Made by a program: the position numbers and the translations under genes. The notes under the pieces are model-generated. The model saw nothing but the letters and a program-made list of their open reading frames with translations. It had not been told where the DNA came from and made no database searches. Source: Candidatus Saccharimonadota bacterium (GTDB taxonomy: Bacteria > Patescibacteriota > Saccharimonadia > Saccharimonadales > JACDBH01). Taken from it: a DNA stretch of 48,309 nucleotides. Positions 48,007-48,309 of this stretch are shown in pieces. Location of the stretch: NCBI GenBank assembly GCA_013694995.1, contig JACDBH010000003.1:1-48309 (forward strand). The letters run 5' to 3'. Positions within the stretch are counted from its first letter, which is position 1. Every line of letters begins with the position of its first letter.

Positions 48007-48309
48007 TTATTTGTCCGCCCTTTCGAGGAGCATACGGTCTCCCTCATCACCTTCAATGTATTTCATAAACTCATAAGCAAAATCAGTAAGTGTCCATGTC
48101 ATGCCGCCGCTGCCGCCCCAGCCACCAGCATCTTGAAAATATGTACTCGCCAAACCAAGATAAACTAATTCGCCAACTGGAGCATTATATTGGTTCCGTA
48201 TTTGCTGTTCTACCTCCATTAATTTGAACTGTTCTTTATCGGGAATATCTTTCGCATCACTTACTCCGTAAAGTTTCTTCATTTTTGCACCACTCGGGCT
48301 GTACATATC
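48007..48309 (-). CDS. unknown ORF, 5' end beyond window
   Basis: The frame is open to the window edge on the minus strand; an internal ATG at 48306 or at MKKLYG would also be possible. The visible product has KMKKLYGVSDAKDIPD, QQIRNQYNAPVG, a Gly-rich GGWGGSGG stretch and a charged helix at the end. No family is recognised. It is the upstream gene of the element's minus-strand set. Confidence 0.5.
   Translation of the reverse strand, partial: DMYSPSGAKMKKLYGVSDAKDIPDKEQFKLMEVEQQIRNQYNAPVGELVYLGLASTYFQDAGGWGGSGGMTWTLTDFAYEFMKYIEGDEGDRMLLERADK

Larger units (their letters stand above)
45193..48309. mobile_element. left end of an element integrated at tRNA-Trp
   Basis: All genes from the tRNA to the window edge are on the minus strand: the recombinase, an attenuator with leader ORF, a SpoVG-like protein, a phage-type protein and a truncated ORF. 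The order recombinase-next-to-tRNA is that of an integrated element whose attachment site is the tRNA 3' end. The other end lies outside the window. It may be a prophage or an integrative plasmid. Confidence 0.72.

Noticed and set aside
1-48309. CRISPR array or cas genes
   Set aside because: No regularly spaced direct repeats and no Cas-like protein were seen.
1-48309. rRNA genes
   Set aside because: Only the 16-nt 16S-tail-like stretch at 47902-47917 resembles rRNA, and it is far too short to be a gene.

Overview
The window looks like the chromosome of a Patescibacteria/CPR bacterium, most likely Candidatus Saccharibacteria (TM7). The reasons are compact gene packing, a mix of divergent core genes (RecR and DnaX without their zinc modules, a Tmk-ThyX fusion), very small membrane proteins, pilin-like proteins and sortase at the surface, and TGA used as an ordinary stop (sortase, dnaX and secE end in it), which argues against the UGA=Gly lineages. 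The taxon is an inference from gene content, with no marker phylogeny. Many promoters place the -10 box only 6-7 nt before the ATG, so leaderless mRNAs appear common.

Layout. 1-4991: end of a giant repeat-containing surface protein, a sortase and a 37-residue membrane protein. 5135-6847: tRNA-Gln followed by two further partial copies of its 3' end, a coiled-coil protein and a GC-rich methyltransferase, probably an old integration hotspot. 6848-9421: SF2 helicase with about five tandem HTH-like modules. 9568-15793: two type IV pilin-like proteins, an orphan receiver protein, a flippase-like membrane protein, a DEAD-box RNA helicase and small envelope proteins. 15839-21660: Cu/Zn SOD-like protein, VanY-like peptidase, alpha/beta hydrolase, two tandem GT4 glycosyltransferases and an AI-2E family transporter. 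21657-29886 (minus): cysS, DHH phosphoesterase, recR, ybaB, a GT39-like membrane protein, dnaB, dnaX and a CDP-alcohol phosphatidyltransferase.

30093-40966 (minus, mostly) is a stretched secE-nusG-rplK-rplA-rplJ-rplL cluster. A sigma factor sits between nusG and rplK. Two small genes, one frameshifted, sit between rplK and rplA. A dCTP deaminase plus Tmk-ThyX-ThyX fusion and a leader-RNA region sit between rplA and rplJ. 41020-45081: GT2 glycosyltransferase, cytoplasmic PAS histidine kinase, YgjP-like metalloprotease and a P-loop kinase. 45193-48309: tRNA-Trp and the start of an integrated element with a large serine recombinase whose reading frame ends inside the tRNA.

The most remarkable content is regulatory RNA. 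At 32267-32703 two back-to-back consensus promoters each open onto a short, almost leaderless leader peptide followed by competing hairpins and an intrinsic terminator. The same plan recurs in the mobile element at 46835-47069, upstream of the serine recombinase, where a 52-codon ORF ends inside the first arm of interleaved hairpins; there the two apparent mismatches of the terminator stem become G-U pairs only in the minus-strand transcript. Leader terminators also precede rplJ and secE. These look like translation-coupled attenuators and are, as a set, the best candidate for an undescribed system here. All assignments are from reading the sequence; no searches or folding programs were run.
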